A stretch of DNA of 34,061 nucleotides from Burkholderiales bacterium UBA4615 (GTDB lineage: Bacteria > Pseudomonadota > Gammaproteobacteria > Burkholderiales > Burkholderiaceae_E): NCBI GenBank assembly GCA_002386465.1, contig DGIT01000076.1, positions 42,199-76,259 on the forward strand, written 5' to 3'. The translations under genes were made by a program, and so were the position numbers. Below, piece after piece: positions 8,132-16,380 of the stretch. Within the stretch, counting starts at the first letter, position 1, and every line of letters starts with the position of its first letter. The notes under the pieces were generated by a model. That model saw only the letters and a list, made by a program, of their open reading frames with translations, had not been told where the DNA came from and did no database searches.

Positions 8132-8265
8132 ATTGATGGGTCGATGACTCGGTGATGCGCTCAAGGACAACATCCGCGGCCTGCAACCGTATGCGGGCAA
8201 CCCAATGAAATACACCAGGGCCACCGGCTCGCAGCGAGCAAGCCACAGGTTATCCAGAGATCGCG

Positions 8266-9195
8266 TCAGCGTCGCGACGCCCGCGTCTCGCTCCAACCGA
8301 GAAACAGCCCCGCGCCGATGATGATCGCGGCACCCAGCCAGGTACTCACACCTGGCACCGCATCGAACACCAGCCAGCCGAACACGCCGGCGCACAGCAA
8401 CTGAAAGTACTGGAACGGCGAGACGATGTTGGCCGGGGCATTGATCATGGCGCGGGCTACGCAGTAGTGCCCCAGGCCACCCAGCACACCCAGCGTCAGC
8501 AGCATCAGCACATCGGTCCAGCGATCCGGGGTACGCCAGAAAAAGGGGACAGCGAAGGACATCAGTACGCTGCCCAGCATCGCACTCCAGATCGCCGAAG
8601 TTTCAGCGGGGTCGCCCGACACGCGGCGGGTGAGCACCTGATACAGGGCATAGCACAGCGAGCTGCCCAGGATCAGCAGCGAGGACCACTGAAACAGACC
8701 GCTGCCTGGGCGTACCACGACGAGCACACCGATGAAGCCGACCAGCACCACCGCCATGCGGTTGGCCTTGATCGGTTCACCCAGCAATGGGACGGCAAGC
8801 AAGGTGACCAGCAGCGGCGACAAGAAGCTGATCGTGGTGGCCTCGGCCAGCGGTACGGTCACCAGTGCGATGAAGTAGAGCGTAGTCGAGGTCAGTTGCA
8901 GCAACGAGCGCGCGGCCTGCGTACCCGGCGTGCGCGTTCGCAGCACCCCCCATCCGTAGCGCGGCATGAACAGCAGCCCAATGAAGATGAAGTGCCCGAG
9001 CGTTCTTGCCCAGACGATCTGCACCGGCTCCAGCCGCGCACTGAGCAGCTTGACCAGTGTGTTCATGCAGGCGAACAGGAACACCGCCATCAGAATGAAC
9101 AGAATGCCGCGGGTGATGCGATTGGTGGGCAATGCGGTGACGGGCAAGACGGGGACTTCCTCGCAAGACCCTGCACCGGGCGAGCCGCCATGCAT
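8266..9195 (-). CDS. EamA/DMT family transporter
   Basis: A protein of about 309 residues in the drug/metabolite transporter superfamily, with ten predicted membrane helices arranged as two EamA repeats. Recognisable pieces are GILFILMAVFLFACMNTLVKLL (helix 1), FIALVTVPLAEATTISFLSPL, PLLGEPI (end of repeat 1), and the second repeat with GHYCVARAMINAPANIVSPF. It is an inner-membrane exporter of unknown substrate. The start is uncertain: ATG 9195 is used here. TTG 9147, with GAGGAA nine bases upstream, would remove a 16-residue tail and may be the true start. It is divergent from a second, only distantly similar DMT transporter, the two sharing a promoter region of about 200 bases. Confidence 0.9.
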   Translation of the reverse strand: MHGGSPGAGSCEEVPVLPVTALPTNRITRGILFILMAVFLFACMNTLVKLLSARLEPVQIVWARTLGHFIFIGLLFMPRYGWGVLRTRTPGTQAARSLLQLTSTTLYFIALVTVPLAEATTISFLSPLLVTLLAVPLLGEPIKANRMAVVLVGFIGVLVVVRPGSGLFQWSSLLILGSSLCYALYQVLTRRVSGDPAETSAIWSAMLGSVLMSFAVPFFWRTPDRWTDVLMLLTLGVLGGLGHYCVARAMINAPANIVSPFQYFQLLCAGVFGWLVFDAVPGVSTWLGAAIIIGAGLFLGWSETRASRR

Positions 9196-9399
9196 GCAGG
9201 TCAACCCATGAGGTCAGCCCGCATTCTGACCCCTCCAAGCAACACCGGGCAGCGCTACGGTTCCGAATCCGGGCGCGCGGCCGCGCAGCGTCGGTCTGCG
9301 CCCTCTCATGGGTGAGACGCTGTTTGGCGCCGTGGGCAAGTCTTGAGAAGATCGGGCAGTGAATACCTGCTCCGTCTGGATGATTGACAAAGGATTGCC

Positions 9400-10317
9400 G
9401 TGACCGTGCCACCGCGGGCCATCGCCATGCTGGTGGTGCTGACCCTGGTCTGGGGAACCAACTGGCCCCTGTTCCCACTGGCCCTGCAGGAAATCTCGGT
9501 CTGGACCTTCCGTTCGATCACGGCCCCTGCCTGCGGTCTCATCCTGCTCGCGGTGGCGCGTCTGCGCGGCATGCCAATGCACATTCCCCGCGAGCACTGG
9601 CCCACCCTTGCAGCAGCCAGCTTTTTCTATCTGGTGGTCTGGAATATCTGCAGCACCTACTCGGCCACCCTCATTCCCTCGGGTCAGTCGGCCGTGCTTG
9701 GCTACACCATGCCCCTGTGGTCGGCGCTGCTGTCTTGGGCAATGTTCGGGCAACGGCTCAACGGCCGTCTGCTGATGGCGCTGGCACTGGGCACGCTCTC
9801 GGTGGTGCTGCTCATGGTCCCGAGCCTTGGCGCTTATGCGCAGGCTCCGCTCGGTCTTGCACTGGGCTTGCTTGCGGGTCTGGGCTGGGCCGTGGGCACC
9901 CTCCTCCTCAAGCGTCGGATCATTCCGGTGCCGGTCCTGGTGCTCACCGGCTGGCAGATGCTGCTGGTGTCGCTGCCGGTGATGATCGTGGCCTTCACCA
10001 CCGGTGACGGGCAGTGGTTTGTACCCAGTACCCAGTCGATCCTGCTGCTCATCTACATCACGCTGATTCCGCTGTGCGTAGGCAATGTGTGCTGGTTCGC
10101 GATCGTGACCCTGCTGCCTGCGAATGTGGCCGGCCTGTCGGTGATCATGGTGCCGATGGTGGCCATGCTCTCGGGGGCCTGGCTGCTCGGCGAACCGCTG
10201 GGCCCGTTGCAACTGGCGGCAATGGCCTGCTGCGCGGCGTCGCTGGCACTCACCCTCTTTCAGCCGCGATCAGCCGATCAGCAGCTGAGCCGTACGGCAC
10301 AAGAAGCCGAACGCTGA
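9400..10317 (+). CDS. EamA/DMT family transporter
   Basis: A 305-residue member of the same superfamily as the divergent gene upstream, but different in detail. It begins MLVVLTLVWGTNWPLFPLAL, where WGTNW is a hallmark of EamA repeat 1. IPSGQSAVLGYTMPLWSALLSWAMFGQRL is the conserved helix 4 to loop region. The second repeat ends with LPANVAGLSVIMVPMVAMLSG and GEPLGPLQLAAMACC. Ten helices can be drawn. GTG 9400 has AGGA five bases upstream. It ends at TGA 10315-10317 facing the convergent SRPBCC gene. Substrate unknown. Confidence 0.92.
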   Translation: MTVPPRAIAMLVVLTLVWGTNWPLFPLALQEISVWTFRSITAPACGLILLAVARLRGMPMHIPREHWPTLAAASFFYLVVWNICSTYSATLIPSGQSAVLGYTMPLWSALLSWAMFGQRLNGRLLMALALGTLSVVLLMVPSLGAYAQAPLGLALGLLAGLGWAVGTLLLKRRIIPVPVLVLTGWQMLLVSLPVMIVAFTTGDGQWFVPSTQSILLLIYITLIPLCVGNVCWFAIVTLLPANVAGLSVIMVPMVAMLSGAWLLGEPLGPLQLAAMACCAASLALTLFQPRSADQQLSRTAQEAER

Positions 10318-10402
10318 CGCGCCTCCGATCGCGTGCAACGCATGCAAACCGTGCTTGCGCGCCGCCTGCCAGGGGCCTAAACCCATCACTGGGAGTTTCC
10401 GC

Positions 10403-10432
10403 AAAGCCAGTTGAATCAGCCAGGCTGGCTTT
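10403..10432. terminator. Candidate hairpin between convergent genes
   Basis: AAAGCCAG (10403-10410) and CTGGCTTT (10425-10432) form a perfect 8-bp stem with a 14-base loop. On either strand the 3' arm ends in TTT. It overlaps the last codons of the SRPBCC gene and lies about 85 bases after the DMT gene. A shorter nested palindrome, AGCCAG-G-CTGGCT, is also present. Confidence 0.35.
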
Positions 10433-10916
10433 CTTGAACCATCTCCACCAGCTGGCTTAGCGCGATTGCCCAGCCCTGCTCGAAACCCATCGCTGCATGG
10501 GCATCGCGGCCTGCAGCGTCCACATGGTGAACCTGAGCCTGGTAGCGCGTGGCGCCATCCGGAAGTCGATCGAACCGCAACTCGCAGACAAAGCCGAATC
10601 CAGGGTGGGTGATGGCTTGCGGCTTGAAATCCGGCCCCAGCAGATTAGTCCATAGCAGCCGATGTGGCGCCTCCACGGCCAGAAAGCATCCGACGCCCTC
10701 GGGCAGCGTCTCGCCTTCCGGGGATTGAATCGTCGTGCAGAAAGCGCCCCCCGGCCTGGGGTCGATGGTGCAAGCGACCACCCGCCAGGGGCGTGGACAG
10801 AACCAGGGCATCAGGCGATGCGGCACGGTCCAGGCTTCGAAGCATTGTTCGGGGCTGATCGGCACGTCGCGGACGAGGCGCAAAGTCAGGTCGGAATGGG
10901 TCGCTGATGCGGTCAT
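10416..10916 (-). CDS. SRPBCC (AHSA1-type) domain protein
   Basis: A 166-residue protein of the START/Bet v 1-like fold, AHSA1 (Aha1 C-terminal) subfamily. The start LTLRLVRDVPISPEQCFEAWTVPHRLMPWFCP and the following DPRPGGAFCTTI are typical; members usually bind small hydrophobic ligands in a central cavity. The C-terminal GFEQGWAIALSQLVEMVQ is the expected final helix. No catalytic residues can be assigned. ATG 10916 follows a weak GAAAGAGA ribosome-binding site; a TTG lies one codon upstream. No functional partner is adjacent. Confidence 0.85.
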   Translation of the reverse strand: MTASATHSDLTLRLVRDVPISPEQCFEAWTVPHRLMPWFCPRPWRVVACTIDPRPGGAFCTTIQSPEGETLPEGVGCFLAVEAPHRLLWTNLLGPDFKPQAITHPGFGFVCELRFDRLPDGATRYQAQVHHVDAAGRDAHAAMGFEQGWAIALSQLVEMVQESQPG

Positions 10917-11062
10917 CAATCTCTTTCAGTCCTTTAACGGAACCCCATTCGCGCGCATCGCCTAAACGATGGATGCTGACCATTGCGAACGTTGGCCCGA
11001 GGCGGCGCTCATCCAGGCGGAAACCACCAGACCCGGTTGATGTGCCCGATACTCAGCTCCAA

Positions 11063-11079
11063 GTTTACAATCGGTAAAC
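11063..11079. promoter_or_regulatory. Perfect dyad GTTTAC-N5-GTAAAC, candidate operator
   Basis: GTTTAC (11063-11068) and GTAAAC (11074-11079) are separated by AATCG. The spacing and length fit a TetR-type or similar dimeric regulator. It lies 110 bases upstream of the histidine kinase and about 145 upstream of the divergent SRPBCC gene, so it could serve either. No TetR-type regulator gene is seen in the window. Confidence 0.4.
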
Positions 11080-11188
11080 CATTCGATCGGGTTCGCGCTG
11101 GTTTGCTGCAGTCCGCAAGGCTTTGGTGGCCTGCGTCAAGTCGAAACAGCAGCGCAATCGACAAGTCGCCTAACATCAAGGCTGAGCG

Positions 11189-13162
11189 ATGAGTGAACTT
11201 GAGAACTTACGAGCCGAACTCGATCGCACGCGTGCCGTCCTTTTGGAGCGGGAACAGCTCCTTGAGAACACAGAGCAAGGCATCTGGCATCTCGATAACA
11301 CCGGGCTGACTGTTTACGTCAACGCGGCAATGTGCCGTCTGCTGGGGCGCCAACGCGAAGACATCCTGGGGCGCTCGGTCTTTGACTTCTTTTCCGGGCC
11401 TGACCTTGCGACCCTGAACGATCAGCTGGAACGGCGCAAGCGCGGATCCAAGCAAGGCTACGAAATCAGCCTGCAGCGACCGGATGGTTCACGTGTCGAA
11501 TGCTTCAACAATGCCACTCCGATCTACGACGCGGCGGGCGTGAAGCTCGGTTCAGTCGGAATGTGGACCGACCTCACTCAGCTCAAGCAAACGCAGCGCG
11601 AACTGAAGGAGGCCCTTGCAGATAGCGTTGCCAGACGAACCGACTATGAGGCACTGCTCGCAAGCTTTCCTGGCACGATCGCCGTGGTCGATCAAAGCGG
11701 CCACTATCTCTTTGTGAATCAGGAATTGGCCGATCTGCTGGATCGACCGGCGACCGACATCCTTGGCCGGCATGTGAGCGAGATTCTCGGACCGGAACAG
11801 GCCGCCCGGATGATCAGCGAGTTCCCGCGTTTGAATGCGGGCGAAGTGATCACTGACACCGTCGAAGTACTGTCTGGCGACAGTAAGGCCGTCATCAGCC
11901 TGCGGTTAAACCGCTTGGCTGGGCCGCCCCGATCAGATGGCCAGCGTTATTACTCGTTTGGGGTCGACATCAGCGACATTCTCAAGGGTCAGGCGAGGAG
12001 CCACTTCCTGAACCAGATGAGCCATGAGATTCGCACGCCAATGAACGCCATCATCGGCTTGACGCAGGCGGCGCTGGACACTGAGCTGACCGCGCAACAG
12101 CAGGACTACCTGAGTAAGGTCAAGTTCGCCGGACATGCGCTGATGGAACTCCTTGACGACGTGCTGGACCTCGGAAAGATCGATGCCGGCAAACTGGAAA
12201 TCGAATCGATCCCCTTCAACCTGCATGACACGCTCGAGAGCACAACCGGCATGCTGGCTGCGCTCAGCCGCAAAAAGGGGCTGAGTCTGAAGTGGTCCTG
12301 CGCGCCTGAAGTGCCGCGGCAGCTGTTGGGTGACCCGAAGCGCGTGCGCCAGGTGCTCATCAATCTGGTGAGCAACGGGCTGAAATTCACCGAGGCAGGT
12401 GGCATTGAAATCAAGGTCGCACTGAAGTCAGGGTCGACCGAGCCACGGTGGCTGCACTTTTCAGTCCACGACACCGGCCTGGGCATGACCGAGATGCAAC
12501 TGGCGGGTGTGTTCCAGCCGTTCGTGCAGGCGGATACATCCATTTCGCGAAAATTTGGCGGCACGGGCCTGGGCCTGTCCATCAGCCGGGAATTGGTCGA
12601 ATTGATGGGAGGGCGAATCTGGGCTCAAACTGAGCTCGGAAAGGGCAGCACCTTCCATTTCGAGCTGCCGTTCAAAGCGCTCGCCACCGTGGCAAACATG
12701 CCCGATGCCGTCGGCGGCTATGCCGACCCGGCTCGCCCCGCGCTTGAAGACCACGAGCTGGCATCGATACGCGGCGCGCGCATCTTGCTTGTCGAAGACA
12801 ACGCACTCAACCAGTTGGTCGCTGTCAATCTGCTGAAGCGCGCCGGGTGTTCGGTCGAGGTGGCGCAACATGGTCAGGAGGCGCTGGAGTGGCTGGCGCG
12901 AGCGAGCTTTGATTGTGTGCTGATGGACCTGCAGATGCCCGTGATGGACGGCTATGAAGCGACAGAACGCATCCGTGCAAACCCTGACTGGGCCCGCCTG
13001 CCAGTACTGGCCCTGACGGCCAGTGTCATGCCGGAAGACCGTGCACGGGCATTGAAGGCAGGCGTTGACACGCTGATTGCCAAACCGGTTCGAGCCATGG
13101 AGTTTTATGCCGCATTGCTGCGGTATCTTCCAGCGAGTCGGCGCGAAGCCAGTCTCCGCTAA
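11189..13162 (+). CDS. Soluble hybrid histidine kinase (PAS-PAS-HisKA-HATPase-REC)
   Basis: A 657-residue two-component sensor with no membrane segment, so probably cytosolic. Order: a coiled start, PAS domain 1 (about 22-135, with TQLKQTQRELKEAL as the linking helix), PAS domain 2 (about 150-265), HisKA with the phosphorylated His279 in MSHEIRTPMNAIIG, an ATPase domain with N box INLVSNGLKF (about 391-400), G1 HDTGLGM (Asp428) and G2 GGTGLGLSIS. A receiver domain spans about 530-648, with acidic pair Glu536/Asp537, phospho-acceptor Asp580 in LMDLQMPVMDGYEA, Thr610 and Lys632. All catalytic residues are present. There is no Hpt domain or output regulator beside it, so phosphate would go to an unlinked Hpt protein. 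The next gene encodes a CBS-domain protein 162 bases downstream. The signal cannot be deduced; the PAS domains show no obvious haem or flavin motif. Confidence 0.95.
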   Translation: MSELENLRAELDRTRAVLLEREQLLENTEQGIWHLDNTGLTVYVNAAMCRLLGRQREDILGRSVFDFFSGPDLATLNDQLERRKRGSKQGYEISLQRPDGSRVECFNNATPIYDAAGVKLGSVGMWTDLTQLKQTQRELKEALADSVARRTDYEALLASFPGTIAVVDQSGHYLFVNQELADLLDRPATDILGRHVSEILGPEQAARMISEFPRLNAGEVITDTVEVLSGDSKAVISLRLNRLAGPPRSDGQRYYSFGVDISDILKGQARSHFLNQMSHEIRTPMNAIIGLTQAALDTELTAQQQDYLSKVKFAGHALMELLDDVLDLGKIDAGKLEIESIPFNLHDTLESTTGMLAALSRKKGLSLKWSCAPEVPRQLLGDPKRVRQVLINLVSNGLKFTEAGGIEIKVALKSGSTEPRWLHFSVHDTGLGMTEMQLAGVFQPFVQADTSISRKFGGTGLGLSISRELVELMGGRIWAQTELGKGSTFHFELPFKALATVANMPDAVGGYADPARPALEDHELASIRGARILLVEDNALNQLVAVNLLKRAGCSVEVAQHGQEALEWLARASFDCVLMDLQMPVMDGYEATERIRANPDWARLPVLALTASVMPEDRARALKAGVDTLIAKPVRAMEFYAALLRYLPASRREASLR

Positions 13163-13324
13163 GACGCTGCGTTGCGGCTCGCTGTCCGGTTCTGGACGTG
13201 CGACAGGCACTCATCGCGCCCGGGGCTTGGGTGACCCTTTCGCGGTGCAGCCAAGCTGCGAAAATCGCCAGTTCCGTGCACAATTTCCAACCTGCCACCC
13301 GACTGCCCAACAAAGAGGACATCG

Positions 13325-13768
13325 ATGACCACTGTCAAAAGCGTGCTGACCCAGAAAGACGGCACCCTCATCAGCGTTCGATCCGACGATCAGGTCGTCA
13401 AAGCGTTGTTGCAGATGCGGGACAACCGCGTGCGCTCAGTACTCGTGATTGATGACGGGGTGCTGGTCGGTATCGTGACCCAGGGTGACTGCGCCATCAA
13501 AGTGCTGTTGCCGGGGCTTGATGCGAAGCAAACGATGATCAGCCAAGTGATGACGCGTAACCCCATCACCGTCAAGTTGGCAGACCGGGTGGACGCCTGC
13601 ATGGGTCTGATGGCTGGAAAGGGGTTTCGCCATCTGCCAGTCATTGACGGGGGCAAGGTCGTGGGCGTGATCTCCATCGGAGACGTCGTCAAGGACATCA
13701 TCCGCGACCTGCAGCTCAACGTGGGCGACCTGATGGGCTACATCATGACCGACGGCCCTGGGGGCTGA
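13325..13768 (+). CDS. Two-CBS-domain protein
   Basis: A 147-residue protein made of a tandem CBS pair. Repeat 1 covers about 4-60 (LISVRSDDQVVKALLQMRDNRVRSVLVIDDGVLVGIVTQGD). Repeat 2 covers about 75-130 (MTRNPITVKLADRVDACMGLM, RHLPVIDGGKVVGVISIGDVV). Such Bateman modules bind adenine nucleotides or related ligands and often act as regulators; no catalytic domain is attached. ATG 13325 is preceded by AAAGAGGA at good spacing. It lies downstream of the hybrid kinase but with its own well-formed ribosome-binding site and a gap of 162 bases, so separate expression is likely. Confidence 0.92.
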   Translation: MTTVKSVLTQKDGTLISVRSDDQVVKALLQMRDNRVRSVLVIDDGVLVGIVTQGDCAIKVLLPGLDAKQTMISQVMTRNPITVKLADRVDACMGLMAGKGFRHLPVIDGGKVVGVISIGDVVKDIIRDLQLNVGDLMGYIMTDGPGG

Positions 13769-13951
13769 AGGGCGAGGGTCGGATCGGTGCCGAGTGACCT
13801 GTGCCTCACCGGCATCCCGCTCCGCGGGCTTGCCCGTGTGTCTCAGGCCCGCTTCGGATAAGGCTCGGTTCGGATCGTGATGAGGCCTTGTCGATGCAGT
13901 AACCTGCGGCCTGCCATCAACACTGCGCACACCGCACCCCTAGGACAGTTC

Positions 13952-14980
13952 ATGAGCACAACCGAACCGATTCAGTTGGGAGGCGCCCCCGGCTCGCCCT
14001 ACACCCGCAAAATGCTGGCCGTGCTGCGCTATCGGCATCTCCCCTACCGCTTCATGATCCTGAACCGGTACGCCACACAGATGCCCATGCCGAAGGTCTC
14101 GCTGCTGCCGACCTTCTGGTTTCCGGATGCGCAGGGCGCGCTCCAGCCCGTGACCGATTCCACACCGATCATTCGGCGGCTCGAGCGCGAGCATGTTGGG
14201 CGCAGCGTGCTGCCGGCCGACCCCGTGCTGGCCTTGCTCGATGAACTTTTCGAGGACTACGGCGATGAATGGCTCACCAAGGCCATGTTCCACTATCGCT
14301 GGCATTACGCCGATGACATCGAGCGTGCGGGTGAGGTGCTGCCGCGATGGCGGGCGATCACCGCCACCGAGGCCACCATCGCCCAGATGAAGCAGCAATT
14401 CTCGGAGCGACAGATCTCGCGCTTGCGTTATGTCGGCTCAAGCCCCGAGACCGCTCCCGTCATCGAAGACAGCTACCGGCGCTTTCTCGACCTGTTCGAC
14501 GCCCATCTGCGTCGCTATCCTTTTCTGATGGGTGCACGCCCCGGAGCCAGCGACTTCGGCATCTTTGGCCAACTCACGCAGCTCACGCATTTCGACCCCA
14601 CTCCGATGGCGCTCACCTTGAAACGCTCGCCACGGGTCTTTGCCTGGGTTGATCTGGTCGAGGATCTTTCCGGTCTAACGGTCACCGAAGACGGCTGGCT
14701 GACCCGGGAAGCTGCCATCGAGAGCCTGCGCGATCTGCTCGCTGAAGTCGGTCGCACGTATGTGCCGGTCATGCTGGCCAACGAGGCCGCACTGGCTCAG
14801 GGCGCAGAGCAAGTCGAAACCGTCGTGGAAGGCCTGCGCTGGGTACAGCAGCCCTTTACCTACCAGGGCAAGTGCGTACGCTGGCTGCGCGAGTCATGGC
14901 AGCGGCTCAGCCCGACCGATCAGGGCGCGTTGCGCGATCTGCTGGCTGAGACCGGTTGTTTGCGGCTCTTCGAAAGCTGA
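13952..14980 (+). CDS. Glutathione S-transferase-like protein, long form
   Basis: A 342-residue protein, longer than the usual 200-230. The N-terminal thioredoxin-like domain reads IQLGGAPGSPYTRKMLAVLRYRHLPY, with LLPTFWFPDAQGALQPVTDSTPIIRRLE matching the glutathione-binding proline and acidic-Ser region (PVTDSTPI). A helical C-terminal domain follows, with YPFLMGARPGASDFGIFGQL as the N-capping box. The extra 90 or so C-terminal residues (from about 250) have no domain I can name. ATG 13952 has AGGACAG at good spacing; the frame extends to 13877, but that part looks non-coding. It converges on the CoaE/gamma-CA gene with only 6 bases between stops. Reaction unknown. Confidence 0.88.
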   Translation: MSTTEPIQLGGAPGSPYTRKMLAVLRYRHLPYRFMILNRYATQMPMPKVSLLPTFWFPDAQGALQPVTDSTPIIRRLEREHVGRSVLPADPVLALLDELFEDYGDEWLTKAMFHYRWHYADDIERAGEVLPRWRAITATEATIAQMKQQFSERQISRLRYVGSSPETAPVIEDSYRRFLDLFDAHLRRYPFLMGARPGASDFGIFGQLTQLTHFDPTPMALTLKRSPRVFAWVDLVEDLSGLTVTEDGWLTREAAIESLRDLLAEVGRTYVPVMLANEAALAQGAEQVETVVEGLRWVQQPFTYQGKCVRWLRESWQRLSPTDQGALRDLLAETGCLRLFES

Positions 14981-14986
14981 GCGGCC

Positions 14987-16114
14987 TCAACCCTCGCGCA
15001 AGCGCTCTTCGCCCCGCACCAGTCGCCGGGCGATCTCCTCATAAAAGCGTGCATTGCGAACGTTCGCCTCGCCGTTGTCACGGGTGCCGATCAGCTTGGC
15101 CGGCACGCCGCCGATGATCGAGTTATCTGGAAAGACCTGGTTCTGCATCACGATCGCATGACCGGCCACAATTGAATTGGCGCCGATCTTTGCGCCATCC
15201 ATGATCGTGGCATTGATGCCGATGAGACATCGGTCACCGATCTCGCAACCATGCAGCGTCACGTGATGGGTGATCGAGCAGTCTTCGCCGACGATGGTCG
15301 GCGTGTTGTTGCCCACATGCACCATCACAAAATCCTGCAGGTTGGTGCGTGCCCCGATGCGGATGTGGTGCATCTCGCTGCGCATGACCACATAGGGCCA
15401 GACCGACGCGCCCGGCCCGATCCAGACCTTGCCATGCAACTGCGCTGTGGGATGCAGGAGGGCCAAGCCCTCCAACTCCACTTGCCGGCCCACATGCGGC
15501 ATGCGCAGCACCGGTTGCGCACGCACCCGCTCCCAGTGCCTGCGCACCTGGGCCAGCATGGCCTCGCGTGTGCCGTTATTGTCGATCACTACATTAGCTA
15601 GCGCCATACGCTCTGCGTTTGAGAGCTGCGCATCCAGGCGTCCCTCGACGGCCGCACGCCCTGCGCCATCACGTGCCATGGCGCGTTCGATCGCCACTTC
15701 ACGATCGACGATATTGACCCAGACCTCGTTGCCCAGATCCTGCCAGCCGGCTTCAAACAGCACCGCCGCTTCGAGCACAATGACCTGCGCAGCATTTGAC
15801 GCCCTGATCTGCGCAATCTCCTGCGCTGCCAGGCGTCGAATCGCAGGCCACACAATGTCGGTGAGCTTTTTCAGCTCAGCAGGCTGTCCGAACACTTTGC
15901 CGCCCAGCGCTTTTCGGTCGATACGACCATCGCCCGCCACCACCTCGGGGCCGAACACCTCGGCGATGCGGCTGTGGGCAACCGAACCTGGCTCGTACAC
16001 GCGATGGCCGAGCAGATCGGCGTCGATCACATGGGCACCGAGTTCACGAAGATGGGCGGCAGCGGTGGACTTTCCGCTGGCAAGGCCGCCAGTGAGGCAA
16101 ATGACGGATGGCAT
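14987..16114 (-). CDS. coaE: Fusion: dephospho-CoA kinase (CoaE) + gamma-carbonic anhydrase/PaaY-like domain
   Basis: A 375-residue single open frame with two enzymes. Residues 1-200 are dephospho-CoA kinase, the last step of CoA synthesis: P-loop GGLASGKST (9-17), VIDADLLGHRVYEPG (the DAD at 31-33), DGRIDRKALGGKVFG, LTDIVWPAIRRLA and LEAAVLFEAGW. Residues about 215-375 are a left-handed beta-helix of the gamma-CA family: hexapeptide repeats, VVMRSEMHHIRIGARTNLQD, and the three metal-binding histidines H266 (VMVHVG), H283 and H288 (THHVTLHGC). The canonical RGD aspartate is Glu here. PaaY of this family is a CoA-thioesterase, so both halves may act on CoA compounds; that is inference. ATG 16114 is chosen because it starts one helix before the P-loop; the frame continues to 16174. 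The usual pilD and zapD neighbours of coaE are absent. The kinase half reads more like eukaryotic COASY than ordinary bacterial CoaE. No frameshift is apparent at the junction. Confidence 0.88.
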   Translation of the reverse strand: MPSVICLTGGLASGKSTAAAHLRELGAHVIDADLLGHRVYEPGSVAHSRIAEVFGPEVVAGDGRIDRKALGGKVFGQPAELKKLTDIVWPAIRRLAAQEIAQIRASNAAQVIVLEAAVLFEAGWQDLGNEVWVNIVDREVAIERAMARDGAGRAAVEGRLDAQLSNAERMALANVVIDNNGTREAMLAQVRRHWERVRAQPVLRMPHVGRQVELEGLALLHPTAQLHGKVWIGPGASVWPYVVMRSEMHHIRIGARTNLQDFVMVHVGNNTPTIVGEDCSITHHVTLHGCEIGDRCLIGINATIMDGAKIGANSIVAGHAIVMQNQVFPDNSIIGGVPAKLIGTRDNGEANVRNARFYEEIARRLVRGEERLREG

Positions 16115-16380
16115 AACAAGCCTGTGTGAGTTGGGAACGAAAAATGGCAGCCCGATGGGTAGCCAGCAAGGCAAACTCGCTTCGATACATGGGCAAGAAA
16201 CCGAAGTGCACCATATCTTGCCGAAGGGTTCAGCGGTAGTCGCAGTGCAAGCCTCGTGAATACGTCCCCTTCAACCCGGGTTTTCAGTGGTCCGGCTGAG
16301 GCTTCAGGTTAACCTGTTCGATCCGAAGACAGACACTCCTGCGCCCTTCCCCGTGCGGCGCAGTCCGACAGACGAGCCTG

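Noticed and set aside
8467..9315. 282-codon plus-strand frame across the minus-strand DMT gene
   Set aside because: Its product is extremely rich in Gln, His and Arg and lacks any domain; it is the antisense shadow of a clear transporter gene.
9214..10212. 332-codon minus-strand frame opposite the second DMT gene
   Set aside because: Same Gln/His/Arg-rich antisense composition, no family resemblance, and it covers a well-supported gene on the other strand.
10983..11192. 69-codon plus-strand frame before the hybrid kinase
   Set aside because: No family resemblance or ribosome-binding site, and it contains the GTTTAC dyad, more in keeping with a regulatory region.
13236..13262. Small hairpin (GCAGC-CAA-GCTGC) after the hybrid kinase as a terminator
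   Set aside because: Short stem and no T tract on the plus strand; too weak to call.
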